Source: JL08 sp039969355 (lineage in GTDB: Bacteria > Pseudomonadota > Alphaproteobacteria > Rhodobacterales > Rhodobacteraceae). Taken from it: DNA of 64,000 nucleotides. The notes beneath the pieces were generated by a model. That model did not search any database. It was not told the origin of the DNA and worked only from the letters and a program-made list of their open reading frames with translations. Each line of letters begins with the position of its first letter. Positions within the stretch are counted from its first letter, which is position 1. Shown here piece by piece: positions 52,530 through 60,871 of this stretch. Both the position numbers and the translations under genes were made by a program. The DNA is taken from the NCBI GenBank assembly GCA_039969355.1, contig JBDVOA010000031.1, forward strand, positions 1 through 64,000, given 5' to 3'.

Positions 52530-52757
52530 ATGTCGGCGGACTTTTCCTGGCAGCCTATATGGCAAAGAAGATTCCTCGAACTCTGCTTCAGAGTTTGCGG
52601 CCAATTGTTGGCCATCACTCCGTCGCCCCTGCTTCTGTCGCAAAGCGTATTTCAACCAGCAAGGAGGATGCAAAACACAAAACGATTTAACGTCCTGACA
52701 TCAGGAAAATGCTGTGTTAAGCCGCCGCAAACACGTTTCAAAAAAGGATGGCATCCT

Positions 52758-53405
52758 ATGGTCAGCTTTCAAAACTCCTTGCCTTTTGCACTATTGTTGG
52801 CAATTTCCATTCCAGCATACGCGCAGGAAACGACGCCGGCTGATCCGGCGCCAACATCCGAGGACGCTGACCAGGAAACAACTACAACAATTTCCGATCT
52901 TTCATTGGGGGAAAACGTCGACGATGCCCCCAAACTTGGAGAGACGTATGTTTCGGAAACTATTGGTGCGTGGGAAATGCGTTGCGTCGTTGTCGATGAA
53001 GGATCTGATCCCTGTCAGATGTACCAATTGTTGGCGGAAGAGCAGGAAACTGTCGGGGGACAGGCGGATCCAGTTGCAGAGTTTTCGATGTTCCGTCTGC
53101 CTGACGGTCAACAGGCTGTCGCCGGTGCGACTGTGATTGTGCCACTTGAGACATCTCTCCAGGCACAATTGACCATTTCGGTTGATGGTGCAAAAGGCAA
53201 ACGTTACCCATATTCATTCTGTACCAATATCGGATGTTATGCCCGCATCGGTCTGACCCAACAGGATATCGACGCGTTCAAACAGGGCAACAGGGCGGCT
53301 CTTACGATTGTTCCTGCCCGGGCCCCAGATCAAGAGGTTGTCGCGTGGCTGTCTTTAGAGGGGTTCACGGCAAGCTACGAATTAGTCTCTGTATTGGAAC
53401 CCTGA
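52758..53405 (+). CDS. Invasion-associated locus B (IalB) family protein
   Basis: 215 residues with a signal peptide (1-22, ends PAYAQ) and a 30-residue acidic linker. The IalB domain follows: WEMRCVVVDEGSDPCQMYQL with its two cysteines, SMFRLPDGQQAVAGATVIVP, and FCTNIGCYARIGLT with the second pair, which probably form disulfides. IalB-like proteins occur widely in non-pathogenic alphaproteobacteria and their role there is unclear. Start at 52758 is supported by AAGGATGG; a frame reaches 52530 through the upstream terminator. A strong but unused AAGGAGG at 52661 is unexplained. Confidence 0.82.
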   Translation: MVSFQNSLPFALLLAISIPAYAQETTPADPAPTSEDADQETTTTISDLSLGENVDDAPKLGETYVSETIGAWEMRCVVVDEGSDPCQMYQLLAEEQETVGGQADPVAEFSMFRLPDGQQAVAGATVIVPLETSLQAQLTISVDGAKGKRYPYSFCTNIGCYARIGLTQQDIDAFKQGNRAALTIVPARAPDQEVVAWLSLEGFTASYELVSVLEP

Positions 53406-53436
53406 TACCACTACCATCAACTCTAAGGCGCCTAGC

Positions 53437-54645
53437 TCAGATCCGGCGCAAGGCCAAAACGGCGTTGAGCCCGCCAAAGGCAAATGCGTTTGACAGAACG
53501 ACATCCACCTTGGCATCGCGCGCCGTGTTGGGGACAACGTCCAACGCACATTCCGGGTCGGCCTCCTGATAGCCGATTGTGGGGGCAATGACCCCGTCGC
53601 GCAGGGCCATGATGCAGGCAAGAAGTTCGACGGCGCCCGTGCCTCCTATGAGATGACCGTGCATTGATTTTGTTGAGCTGATCATCAGATTGTCAGCGTG
53701 CGGGCCAAACACATCCGCGACAGCTGCGCACTCGGTCTTGTCATTCGCGGCAGTGCCTGTGCCATGCGCATTGACATAGCCGACCTGTTCCCGATTGATC
53801 CCCGCGTCCGCAAGCGCCCCCACCATGGCGCGCGCAGCCCCCTGTTTGGACGGCATCACGATGTCGGCAGCGTCTGATGACATTGCAAATCCCGAAACTT
53901 CACAAAGAAACTCTGCGCCTCGTGCGCGGGCATGCTCAAATTCCTCGAATACAAAAATCCCGGCACCTTCGCCCTGCACCATGCCATTGCGGTTCGCCGA
54001 GAAAGGGCGGCAGGCGTCCTTTGACATTACCCGCAGACCCTCCCAGGCTTTGACGCCACCAAAGCACAGCATCGATTCTGATCCGCCGGTGACCATGACC
54101 GGTGCCATGCCAGAGCGCACCATCTGAAAGGCTTGCGCCATCGCATGGTTGGATGACGCACATGCGGTCGAAACTGTAAAGGATGGCCCCTTAAGGTTAT
54201 GTTCCATTGATACATGGCTGGCGGCGGCGTTGTTCATCAGTTTGGGCACAACAAAAGGATGGACCCGGTTTTTGCCGGCCTCATAAACGCTGCGGTAATT
54301 ATCATCCCAAGTGCTGACGCCCCCGCCTGCTGTGCCAAGAACAACTCCGGTTTTGGCGGCAAGCTCGCCGCCAAAAGTTAGGCCGGATTGTTCGATGGCT
54401 TCTTTTGCCGCAGATAGGGTGAATTGCGTGAACCTGTCATAAAGTGACATTTGCTGACGGTTAAACAGGCCTTCGGTTGCAAACCCGCGCACCTGGCCGC
54501 CAATTTGAATTGAAAGACGATCTACATCCCGAATATCCAGTGGCCCGATCCCGCAAACCCCGTCGCGCATTGCCGCAAGCGTTGCTGGCACCGAATGCCC
54601 CAGCGCGTTGATAGTGCCAGCGCCCGTTATGACAACGCGTTTCAT
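53437..54645 (-). CDS. FabF-type beta-ketoacyl-ACP synthase
   Basis: 402 residues. Condensing-enzyme triad C162 (FTVSTACASSNHAMA), H294 (NAHGTGTAANDKTE) and H331 (STKSMHGHLIGGTGAVE) is intact, so it should extend acyl chains on ACP with malonyl-ACP. It begins MKRVVITGAGTINALG. It follows a dedicated ACP by 25 bases and an LpxD homologue, so it probably makes a special acyl chain for an envelope lipid rather than serving general fatty-acid synthesis. The frame to 54687 is ignored. Confidence 0.9.
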   Translation of the reverse strand: MKRVVITGAGTINALGHSVPATLAAMRDGVCGIGPLDIRDVDRLSIQIGGQVRGFATEGLFNRQQMSLYDRFTQFTLSAAKEAIEQSGLTFGGELAAKTGVVLGTAGGGVSTWDDNYRSVYEAGKNRVHPFVVPKLMNNAAASHVSMEHNLKGPSFTVSTACASSNHAMAQAFQMVRSGMAPVMVTGGSESMLCFGGVKAWEGLRVMSKDACRPFSANRNGMVQGEGAGIFVFEEFEHARARGAEFLCEVSGFAMSSDAADIVMPSKQGAARAMVGALADAGINREQVGYVNAHGTGTAANDKTECAAVADVFGPHADNLMISSTKSMHGHLIGGTGAVELLACIMALRDGVIAPTIGYQEADPECALDVVPNTARDAKVDVVLSNAFAFGGLNAVLALRRI

Positions 54646-54670
54646 ATGATTAATAGTTCCTGCGCGCGGG

Positions 54671-54928
54671 TCACTTCTGCGCTGCAATCAGCGATTGCAC
54701 ACCTGATATGATTGCCTCGACACTGGAAATGTCAAAATCACCTGCGTCCGGCTCATTCGCATTAAATGGCACGCTGATGTCAAACGCTTCCTCGATTGCA
54801 AAAATGCTTTCGACGAGTCCAAGGGAATTTATCCCAAGCTCTTCGAGAGTGCTTTGGGTTGTCACATCCGAAGGGTCCAGCACTGCTTGTTCAGCAATAA
54901 TGGCGATGACCTGCTCTGAAATGTTCAT
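54671..54928 (-). CDS. Acyl carrier protein (accessory)
   Basis: 85 residues of ACP fold. LGINSLGLVESIFAIEEAFD holds the phosphopantetheine serine S35; the usual DSL reads NSL, as in AcpXL-type and other specialised carriers. It starts immediately after the lpxD-like stop and is followed by its ketosynthase. A role in supplying an unusual acyl chain is inference from this pairing. Confidence 0.9.
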   Translation of the reverse strand: MNISEQVIAIIAEQAVLDPSDVTTQSTLEELGINSLGLVESIFAIEEAFDISVPFNANEPDAGDFDISSVEAIISGVQSLIAAQK

Positions 54929-56053
54929 TCATTGGTCCTTCGTTTCAGCAGTATCGATATTCTTGTCATCAGATAGGTGTTTTTTGGTCGCTTTTTGCAG
55001 TGCCGCAAAATCGCGAAATAGCCGTGGCAACCGACGAAGCCCCTTATAGATTTCTAAATGCGTGTCCATCTTGATCGCAGGATACCCCAGTATTACGCGC
55101 CCGGCAGGAACGTTCGATAGAATTTTGGTCCCGCCACCGGCGACCACGTTGTCACCAACAAATATGTTGTCTGTAACACCTGCTTGACCACCTAGAATAA
55201 CATTGTTGCCAATTTCAACAGATCCCGCGATGCCCACCAGTCCGCATAGCAGGCAATCGCGTCCGATGTTGACGTTGTGGCCCACGTGCACAAGATTATC
55301 GATCTTTGTGCCGTCACCGATGGTAGTGTCGCGGATTGTGCCGCAGTCAATGCAACTATTACAGCCAATCTCGACATCATTTCCAACAGTAACGGAGCCG
55401 AGTGAGTGAATGCGCGCCCAGCTTTGAATGTCCGCTTCCACAGCCCCACCCAACGTTTCGCGGGCTTTTTCCGCGCCGGAAGCTTCCGGGGTCACAAACG
55501 AAAAACCGTCGCCACCAATCCGTGCGCCGGGTTGCGCAAAAAACCTGTCGCCAATGACCACTCGCGCCGCAATACTTACGGCTTCGCGCAGAAACACGTG
55601 ATCGCCGATCACCGCTTCCGCGCCAATATGACATTGAGGGCCTATAACAGCGCCGACACCGATTTTGGCACCAGCGCCAACAACGCTAAACGGACCAACG
55701 CTCACGTCCGGTTCGACCTGCGCTGTTGGGTCAACAAAGGAATTAGGGTGAATTCCCTTTTGAAACCCCTGCCCCGGGTCCATGAGGGCGGTCAGCCCGG
55801 ACATCGCGAAACGCGGCCGGGGCACACAAATTGCGGCGTCCAGCCCGAGGTTTTGCCAGTCTGCGCCTTGCCAGAGCATCGCCGCCCGGGCGTTACCTTC
55901 ACTTAAAGCAGAAGCGTATTTCTCATTTGTAGCGAGGGCCAGATCGTCAGGGCCAGCATCGCCGGGCTCCGCAACCGCTTGAACCACATGATCGGTGGCA
56001 CCAAAGGCTTCGGCCCCCAGCGCCGCTGCGATTTCCTGTATTGAATAGCTCAT
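54929..56053 (-). CDS. lpxD: LpxD-family UDP-3-O-acylglucosamine N-acyltransferase
   Basis: 374 residues. N-terminal LpxD domain (~1-100, MSYSIQEIAAALGAEAFG), then left-handed beta-helix repeats (~105-320). The catalytic histidine is in DNLVHVGHNVNIGRDCLLCG, and GDGFSFVTP matches the acyl-binding block. A C-terminal helix contacts (RLPRLFRDFAALQKATKK). LpxD adds a 3-hydroxyacyl chain during lipid A synthesis. The main lpxD normally sits in bamA-lpxD-fabZ-lpxA; this one sits alone with an ACP and a ketosynthase, so it may be a second, specialised copy. Only a whole genome could decide. Confidence 0.87.
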   Translation of the reverse strand: MSYSIQEIAAALGAEAFGATDHVVQAVAEPGDAGPDDLALATNEKYASALSEGNARAAMLWQGADWQNLGLDAAICVPRPRFAMSGLTALMDPGQGFQKGIHPNSFVDPTAQVEPDVSVGPFSVVGAGAKIGVGAVIGPQCHIGAEAVIGDHVFLREAVSIAARVVIGDRFFAQPGARIGGDGFSFVTPEASGAEKARETLGGAVEADIQSWARIHSLGSVTVGNDVEIGCNSCIDCGTIRDTTIGDGTKIDNLVHVGHNVNIGRDCLLCGLVGIAGSVEIGNNVILGGQAGVTDNIFVGDNVVAGGGTKILSNVPAGRVILGYPAIKMDTHLEIYKGLRRLPRLFRDFAALQKATKKHLSDDKNIDTAETKDQ

Positions 56054-56083
56054 CGATTGGCCCCTAAATTGATGGGCCAGTCA

Positions 56084-57700
56084 TTATCCTTGAACAGCCC
56101 TCAACGCTACCCCTGCCGTATTCAGTGCGTTCCAGATTTTTGCGTCACGTCCATAAATATCGCGGCGATACTGCATGTGCCCTTTGGGCGTCGTGAACGC
56201 CGTGCGATAAATAATGTGGACGGGCACCGATTTTTTTAGCTCTACTTTCGATTCATTCCCGGTTGCAAGTTGACTCTGAAAGTATCCCTCAGGATCACCG
56301 GTTTGTTTTGCCAGCAGAGTGTAGGCAAAATCGAAGGGGTCCGCCAACCGGATGCAACCGTGCGAATAAGCGCGCACTTCCCTTGCAAACAGGTTTTTCG
56401 ACGGTGTGTCGTGCAGGTAAATGTTGTGTGGGTTCGGAAACATGAACTTCACCAACCCAAGTGCGTTTCCCCGGCTTGGAGGCTGTCGCATTGCAAATGG
56501 AAAACTGCGCGCCGTGAACTGTGTAAAATCCACCGCACCACGATTGACGCGCCGGCCACGACTGTCGGTGATTTCGATATGGCGCACCGCATTGGGGTTT
56601 TTCTTGAGCGCAGGCAGATATTCTTTTGTCACGATTGAGCGTGGCACATACCAGCTTGGATTGATCACCATGAATTCCATCGTATCCGAGAATTCAGGGC
56701 TGCGCCGATCGCTGGTGTTTTTGCCTACCACGGTGCGGGTTTCAAAGGTTACTTTGCCGTTGTCGATGATCTTGGCCGTGAAATCCGGCAAGTTGACCAG
56801 AACATGGCGCTTGCCGCGGGCTTGATTGAACCAGCGTTCCCGCTCCATTGCGACGATTACCGATTTTAGTCGGTCCTCCGCTGATTTGTTGATTTCGGCC
56901 ATGGTGCCGGGTCCTGCCACACCATCAGCGGCGAGCCCATGAGCCAGCTGAAACTGCTGAACAGCCTTTTGGACATTGGCATCATAACTCTGGGTGGCGC
57001 TTCGTTTCATGAAGCCAGTTGCAATCAAACGGTTACGCAAAATCACAACGGAGCTTCCCGATTGCCCCGGCTTCAGCGATTTTGCCGGCACCTTTTGGCC
57101 CCATCCGCCTTTGGGAAGTTGCCGCTCCAGGATGAGTTTTTCTTTCATTAGCGCCGTATATTCCGGGGTCTTGGGGGGCAATGCCTTGAAGAAACCGGTA
57201 GGAGATGACTTTACGAGATTGACCAGATAGGACGTCCTGCTTCGATAAGGCACCGCGCGCACAATTCCGCTGTCAACCTTCGACGGGACCAGCACGCCAG
57301 TTTGAATGTCGCGGGCGTATTGTAGAAATGTGCGGCTTATCTCGACCTCAAGCAGACCAAGATCGCGTTCGGTGCGCGCAGCTTTGATCTGTGCGGTTAG
57401 ATCGGCAACCTCATAGCGGGACGTGGGCAGCCCATGTTGTCCGGCTTTTGACAGCGCCTTCATCAATGCGGCGCGGCGATTGCGATCCTTGCCGGATTTA
57501 CCTGTCCAGATCCCTTTGTATCCATTGGCCTGATAAAACGCGGCGATGTCCTTGTCACGTGATGCGGCCTCTGCCACTGCTTGTTTGAAGGCCGTTACCT
57601 GGGCTGAAACTGCCCTTGGCGTTGCGACAAATGAAACGACAAGTGCCAGCAATACCAAATAAAAATTCAATGCACGCAAGCGGCCAAATACCAAGTTCAT
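56084..57700 (-). CDS. L,D-transpeptidase (YcbB-type) with peptidoglycan-binding domain
   Basis: 538 residues. Signal or anchor at ~1-33 (ALNFYLVLLALVVSFVATP). A scaffold domain (~40-200), a PG-binding repeat (~215-275, AVQQFQLAHGLAADGVAGPG), and the YkuD domain (~295-460) with H430, H447 and C449 in AYSHGCIRLADPFDFA. It would make 3-3 crosslinks or attach proteins to peptidoglycan. The ATG at 57700 follows AGGATTG. It runs just 30 bases ahead of lpxD on the same strand, so the four genes may form one envelope operon. Confidence 0.9.
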   Translation of the reverse strand: MNLVFGRLRALNFYLVLLALVVSFVATPRAVSAQVTAFKQAVAEAASRDKDIAAFYQANGYKGIWTGKSGKDRNRRAALMKALSKAGQHGLPTSRYEVADLTAQIKAARTERDLGLLEVEISRTFLQYARDIQTGVLVPSKVDSGIVRAVPYRSRTSYLVNLVKSSPTGFFKALPPKTPEYTALMKEKLILERQLPKGGWGQKVPAKSLKPGQSGSSVVILRNRLIATGFMKRSATQSYDANVQKAVQQFQLAHGLAADGVAGPGTMAEINKSAEDRLKSVIVAMERERWFNQARGKRHVLVNLPDFTAKIIDNGKVTFETRTVVGKNTSDRRSPEFSDTMEFMVINPSWYVPRSIVTKEYLPALKKNPNAVRHIEITDSRGRRVNRGAVDFTQFTARSFPFAMRQPPSRGNALGLVKFMFPNPHNIYLHDTPSKNLFAREVRAYSHGCIRLADPFDFAYTLLAKQTGDPEGYFQSQLATGNESKVELKKSVPVHIIYRTAFTTPKGHMQYRRDIYGRDAKIWNALNTAGVALRAVQG

Positions 57701-58026
57701 AACAATCCTCGCACTATGTGTTCGCGTTTTGTCGCATGACATCACTGTTGACGCTACTTGATGTCCATTAACATTTTAGGGAGTTGGCAAACCAAGTCTT
57801 AGCTGGTGCGTCTGTGCATCGCATTTTCAGACTTTAACGTGATTTTAGTCAGTTTGCGCAAAAAATTGCCGAAAACCGGAGATTGAGAGCGATGAAACAA
57901 TCCATGCTTGGTTCGCGATTCGGTGTGTGCAATAACGGCAGGGCATCGGGGGATGTGCAGGAAAAACGCTTGTGTAACATCACAGGCAGGCAGGCAAAAA
58001 GAGCAAGTGCGGGACACAACATAAAC
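57701..58026. other. Divergent promoter region
   Basis: 326 bases between the L,D-transpeptidase and the DUF882 gene, both facing outward. It must hold both promoters. An in-frame ATG at 57892 could extend the DUF882 protein, but would place 45 residues before its Tat signal. No repeats or RNA genes were recognised. Confidence 0.4.
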
Positions 58027-58596
58027 ATGACAGATAACCATACTAGGGGTTTTACCCGGCGTGGACTATTGGGTGCATTTGCAGCAACGACCCTGGTTGC
58101 AGCACCCACGTTTACCAAGGCAGCAGGACTGATACGCGGCGCTGGCGATATTCGGCGGATCCGCATGTATTCCGGGCGGACGGGCGAACGGATCGACATG
58201 ATCTACTGGATTGAAGGCAAATACATCAAAGGCGCGGTGAAAGAAGTTAACCACTTTATGCGGGACTGGCGTACAAATAAAGTAGTCTCCATGGATACGC
58301 GCACCATCGATATCATGGCTGCAGCGCACAATATGATGGATGTGAACGAACCCTACATGTTGTTATCAGGTTATCGTAGCCCTCAGACTAACGCGATGCT
58401 GAGATCGCGGTCACGCGGCGTCGCAAAAAATTCTCTTCATATGAAAGGCCAAGCGGCTGATCTGCGATTAAGTTCTCGCTCAACCGGACAGATGGCGCGA
58501 GCGGCTGCAGCATGCCACGGCGGCGGTGTCGGCCGGTATTCCCGCTCAAACTTTGTACACATGGATTGCGGACCGATCAGGACCTGGGGCGGCTAG
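58027..58596 (+). CDS. DUF882 (YcbK-type) M15-like peptidase, Tat-exported
   Basis: 189 residues. A twin-arginine signal (FTRRGLLGAFAATTLVAAP, RR at 11-12) is followed by the M15-type domain. Zinc-site candidates are H138 and D145 in SLHMKGQAADLR and H178 in FVHMDCG; YMLLSGYRSPQTNAML is the family's opening block. YcbK-like proteins probably cut peptidoglycan peptides, and in E. coli ycbK neighbours ycbB, as here next to the YcbB-type transpeptidase. Confidence 0.88.
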   Translation: MTDNHTRGFTRRGLLGAFAATTLVAAPTFTKAAGLIRGAGDIRRIRMYSGRTGERIDMIYWIEGKYIKGAVKEVNHFMRDWRTNKVVSMDTRTIDIMAAAHNMMDVNEPYMLLSGYRSPQTNAMLRSRSRGVAKNSLHMKGQAADLRLSSRSTGQMARAAAACHGGGVGRYSRSNFVHMDCGPIRTWGG

Positions 58597-58737
58597 GTCA
58601 GCCGTGAAACACGGTAACCCTTGATCGGAGTGACCATGAATCAACACACGGTCCGTGGCCTTCCGTATTTGGACGGCGATTGGTGATTTGACTACTAACA
58701 ATTCTGCCACGTCAGGGACTATATCCGTCGCCACTGG

Positions 58738-59058
58738 TCACTCGATCATGAGAAGATCCAACTCACATTCTTCGAAAGTCTCTTCTGTTAGGCTACGCGT
58801 TTTCAGACGTAACGTCTCACCTGAACCTAGTTTTTGCGCCTCATTGCCACCTACCAACCTAAACGAGAGCATGCTTCGTTGAGATGCGGTTGATCCTTCA
58901 CCACGCCCAAACACCGTTGCTTCTGCCACGATCGGCCCGTCTGATCCGTCAGAATTGATGCGGATTGCGTAGATCGTTTCACTCAACACAGGAACACGTT
59001 TCAGCCAGACTCGCAGATGACCGGTTTCTGCGGCGGATTTTGTGACGGTAATCTCCAT
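58738..59058 (-). CDS. Small beta-rich protein downstream of the tyrosinase
   Basis: 106 residues, strand-rich by residue pattern (MEITVTKSAAETGHLRVWLK, then IYAIRINSDGSDGPIVAEAT). GGAGGGC lies just before the ATG at 59058, although a frame extends to 59166. No family is recognised. It starts 120 bases after the tyrosinase stop on the same strand, so it is probably co-transcribed. Some plant and bacterial polyphenol oxidases carry a C-terminal beta domain that covers the copper site; this could be a detached version, but that is inference. Confidence 0.55.
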   Translation of the reverse strand: MEITVTKSAAETGHLRVWLKRVPVLSETIYAIRINSDGSDGPIVAEATVFGRGEGSTASQRSMLSFRLVGGNEAQKLGSGETLRLKTRSLTEETFEECELDLLMIE

Positions 59059-59178
59059 AAGCCCTCCAAAGATGTCTATCACGTATTGCCGCCAATTAGA
59101 TAATAGCCATTGCCCGCCAATTGGCAGGTCGGACTGACCCGCACAAACAGCCGGGTATAACATCATACAAAAGTGGCG

Positions 59179-60591
59179 TCAGGCAAATGTGCGTAAAGAG
59201 CATCCTTCATATTTGACTTCTTCGGATGGCACGGCGTTGCCCTCCCCATCCACTGTGACAAGGTACAGCGTCACATCATCTACAGATTTTTTTCGGCCAA
59301 TATAACGGCGCATCCCACGCGTCACATCCAGACAATACTTTGTACTCTCATATCGCAAAGCATGTTTGGGCCGGATATCGTAATCGTCCCGTTTGGCCAG
59401 GTCTGGATTACAATGCCCGGGCGCGCCATGACATTGGCCATGGCCGAACAAAACCAGTCGACCACAAAAACTGTCATCTTTGTACCCGGTCGAAGCATCG
59501 CTGACGGCGTTGTCGACATAAGCGCGGATTTCATAACTGTCTTTTGGTGGACGCAAACGATGAAAATCAAGTTGTGCACGGACAAAACCACCCGTGACTG
59601 TGCCCAGTGGTATTTCCTTGGCAGGGACAGCCTGTGCCGACAATGCCGCCGCTGCCGCAGATTCGACAGTACCGGTTGACGCCGTTGCCGCCTCGACCGA
59701 GTCGGTCGAATAGATATACCTGAGTGAGTTTTCCGCATCGATATAAACACCACCCGGCTGTCCATCGTAGACTGGCGTATCCAGAACGTGTTGCGGAATG
59801 CTGACACCCGGATGAAGCGTTTGCCAGTCAAACCAAACCTTATCCACCATTGCATGATGTAACCAAAACAGCGGGTCAAAGCTGGCAGATACGATGGATC
59901 GCATGTCACCGATGTTGCCGGGCAGAGATGATCCCGCCCCTACTCCACCGACAAGAACGTGGATGGCACCATGCGCACCAAAATCGAAGTCGGACTGGAA
60001 ACTCATGTAATTAGGATTATCCATAAATCTTTCAACATCGTCCCTAAGTTGCGGGATTGAGTTGCGCAACTGGGTCGTGAAACGCTGTGTGAACGCATCC
60101 TCTCCCACCAGTCCCTGTGATATGGTGCGGTAAAGGCTTTTGGCGCGCGCCAACGGGTTTTCCACCGTTTCTCCGTTCGTATTCACATAAGTCGGATCGT
60201 CCAACACTCTTGGAAGACCGTTCGACGCGTGCGTCGCAGTTTTGTGCGAAGTCCAATCCCAATACGGTAGAGTCAATTCAAGGTCGTCGTCCTCGCGCTT
60301 CCATTTGAGCGCCGTATTCAGAGCCTTTTCGAAAGAATACAAATAGGAACGATGCCAAGTCAGAAAAATCCGGTTGTCGTCATGACAAAGATCCTGATCG
60401 TAACCATGGCCCCGCGCGAGTGCTGCGAACCCTCTGCGGTCTCCAACAGCGATGTCCGATATTTCATAAAGAGCCGCATAGGCATCCCTAAGGTCTTCAA
60501 CATCTTGGGGATTTAATCGCACCAGATCAAATCTGATCAGGGGTAGACCCGCTTGTTTACGTTCGAAATTGAGTTTTGCGATTGTTGTCAT
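59179..60591 (-). CDS. Tyrosinase-family copper protein
   Basis: 470 residues. Copper A region ~62-85: H62, C69, H70 and H80 in GHGYDQDLCHDDNRIFLTWH, followed by RSYLYSFEKAL. Copper B region ~207-250: H207 and H211 in GAHGAIHVLVGG and H245/H246 in FDPLFWLHHAMVDKVWFDW. This is a type 3 copper site able to oxidise phenols to quinones. The C69-H70 pair recalls the Cys-His thioether of plant and fungal enzymes. No signal peptide. The C-terminal ~200 residues include an Ala-rich linker (~305-325) and an extra cysteine-rich part (CGRLVLFGHGQCHGAPGHC). GAGGG precedes the ATG. Confidence 0.88.
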   Translation of the reverse strand: MTTIAKLNFERKQAGLPLIRFDLVRLNPQDVEDLRDAYAALYEISDIAVGDRRGFAALARGHGYDQDLCHDDNRIFLTWHRSYLYSFEKALNTALKWKREDDDLELTLPYWDWTSHKTATHASNGLPRVLDDPTYVNTNGETVENPLARAKSLYRTISQGLVGEDAFTQRFTTQLRNSIPQLRDDVERFMDNPNYMSFQSDFDFGAHGAIHVLVGGVGAGSSLPGNIGDMRSIVSASFDPLFWLHHAMVDKVWFDWQTLHPGVSIPQHVLDTPVYDGQPGGVYIDAENSLRYIYSTDSVEAATASTGTVESAAAAALSAQAVPAKEIPLGTVTGGFVRAQLDFHRLRPPKDSYEIRAYVDNAVSDASTGYKDDSFCGRLVLFGHGQCHGAPGHCNPDLAKRDDYDIRPKHALRYESTKYCLDVTRGMRRYIGRKKSVDDVTLYLVTVDGEGNAVPSEEVKYEGCSLRTFA

Positions 60592-60871
60592 AGTAAAAAT
60601 CCCTCTGCTAAAAATGCTTCAGTCGGGCCCACTTGTGACTGTAATAGGCCCATGGGTTCAGTAGAACGCATCATCTTCAATTAGATCGTGCGCCTCACGG
60701 GTCGCCCGTGTGTCTGGCCTATGCAATATCTAGAACACATCCGGTGTGCCTTGTTCGTTCGCCATTCAGCACAGATACCAGCCAGTCGGAACATCGCTGT
60801 GAGCACATCAAATGTGCGCCCAAATCGACTTTGGAACAAGGAAAATAAATCCTGCTCTCAAAATGGCATAT

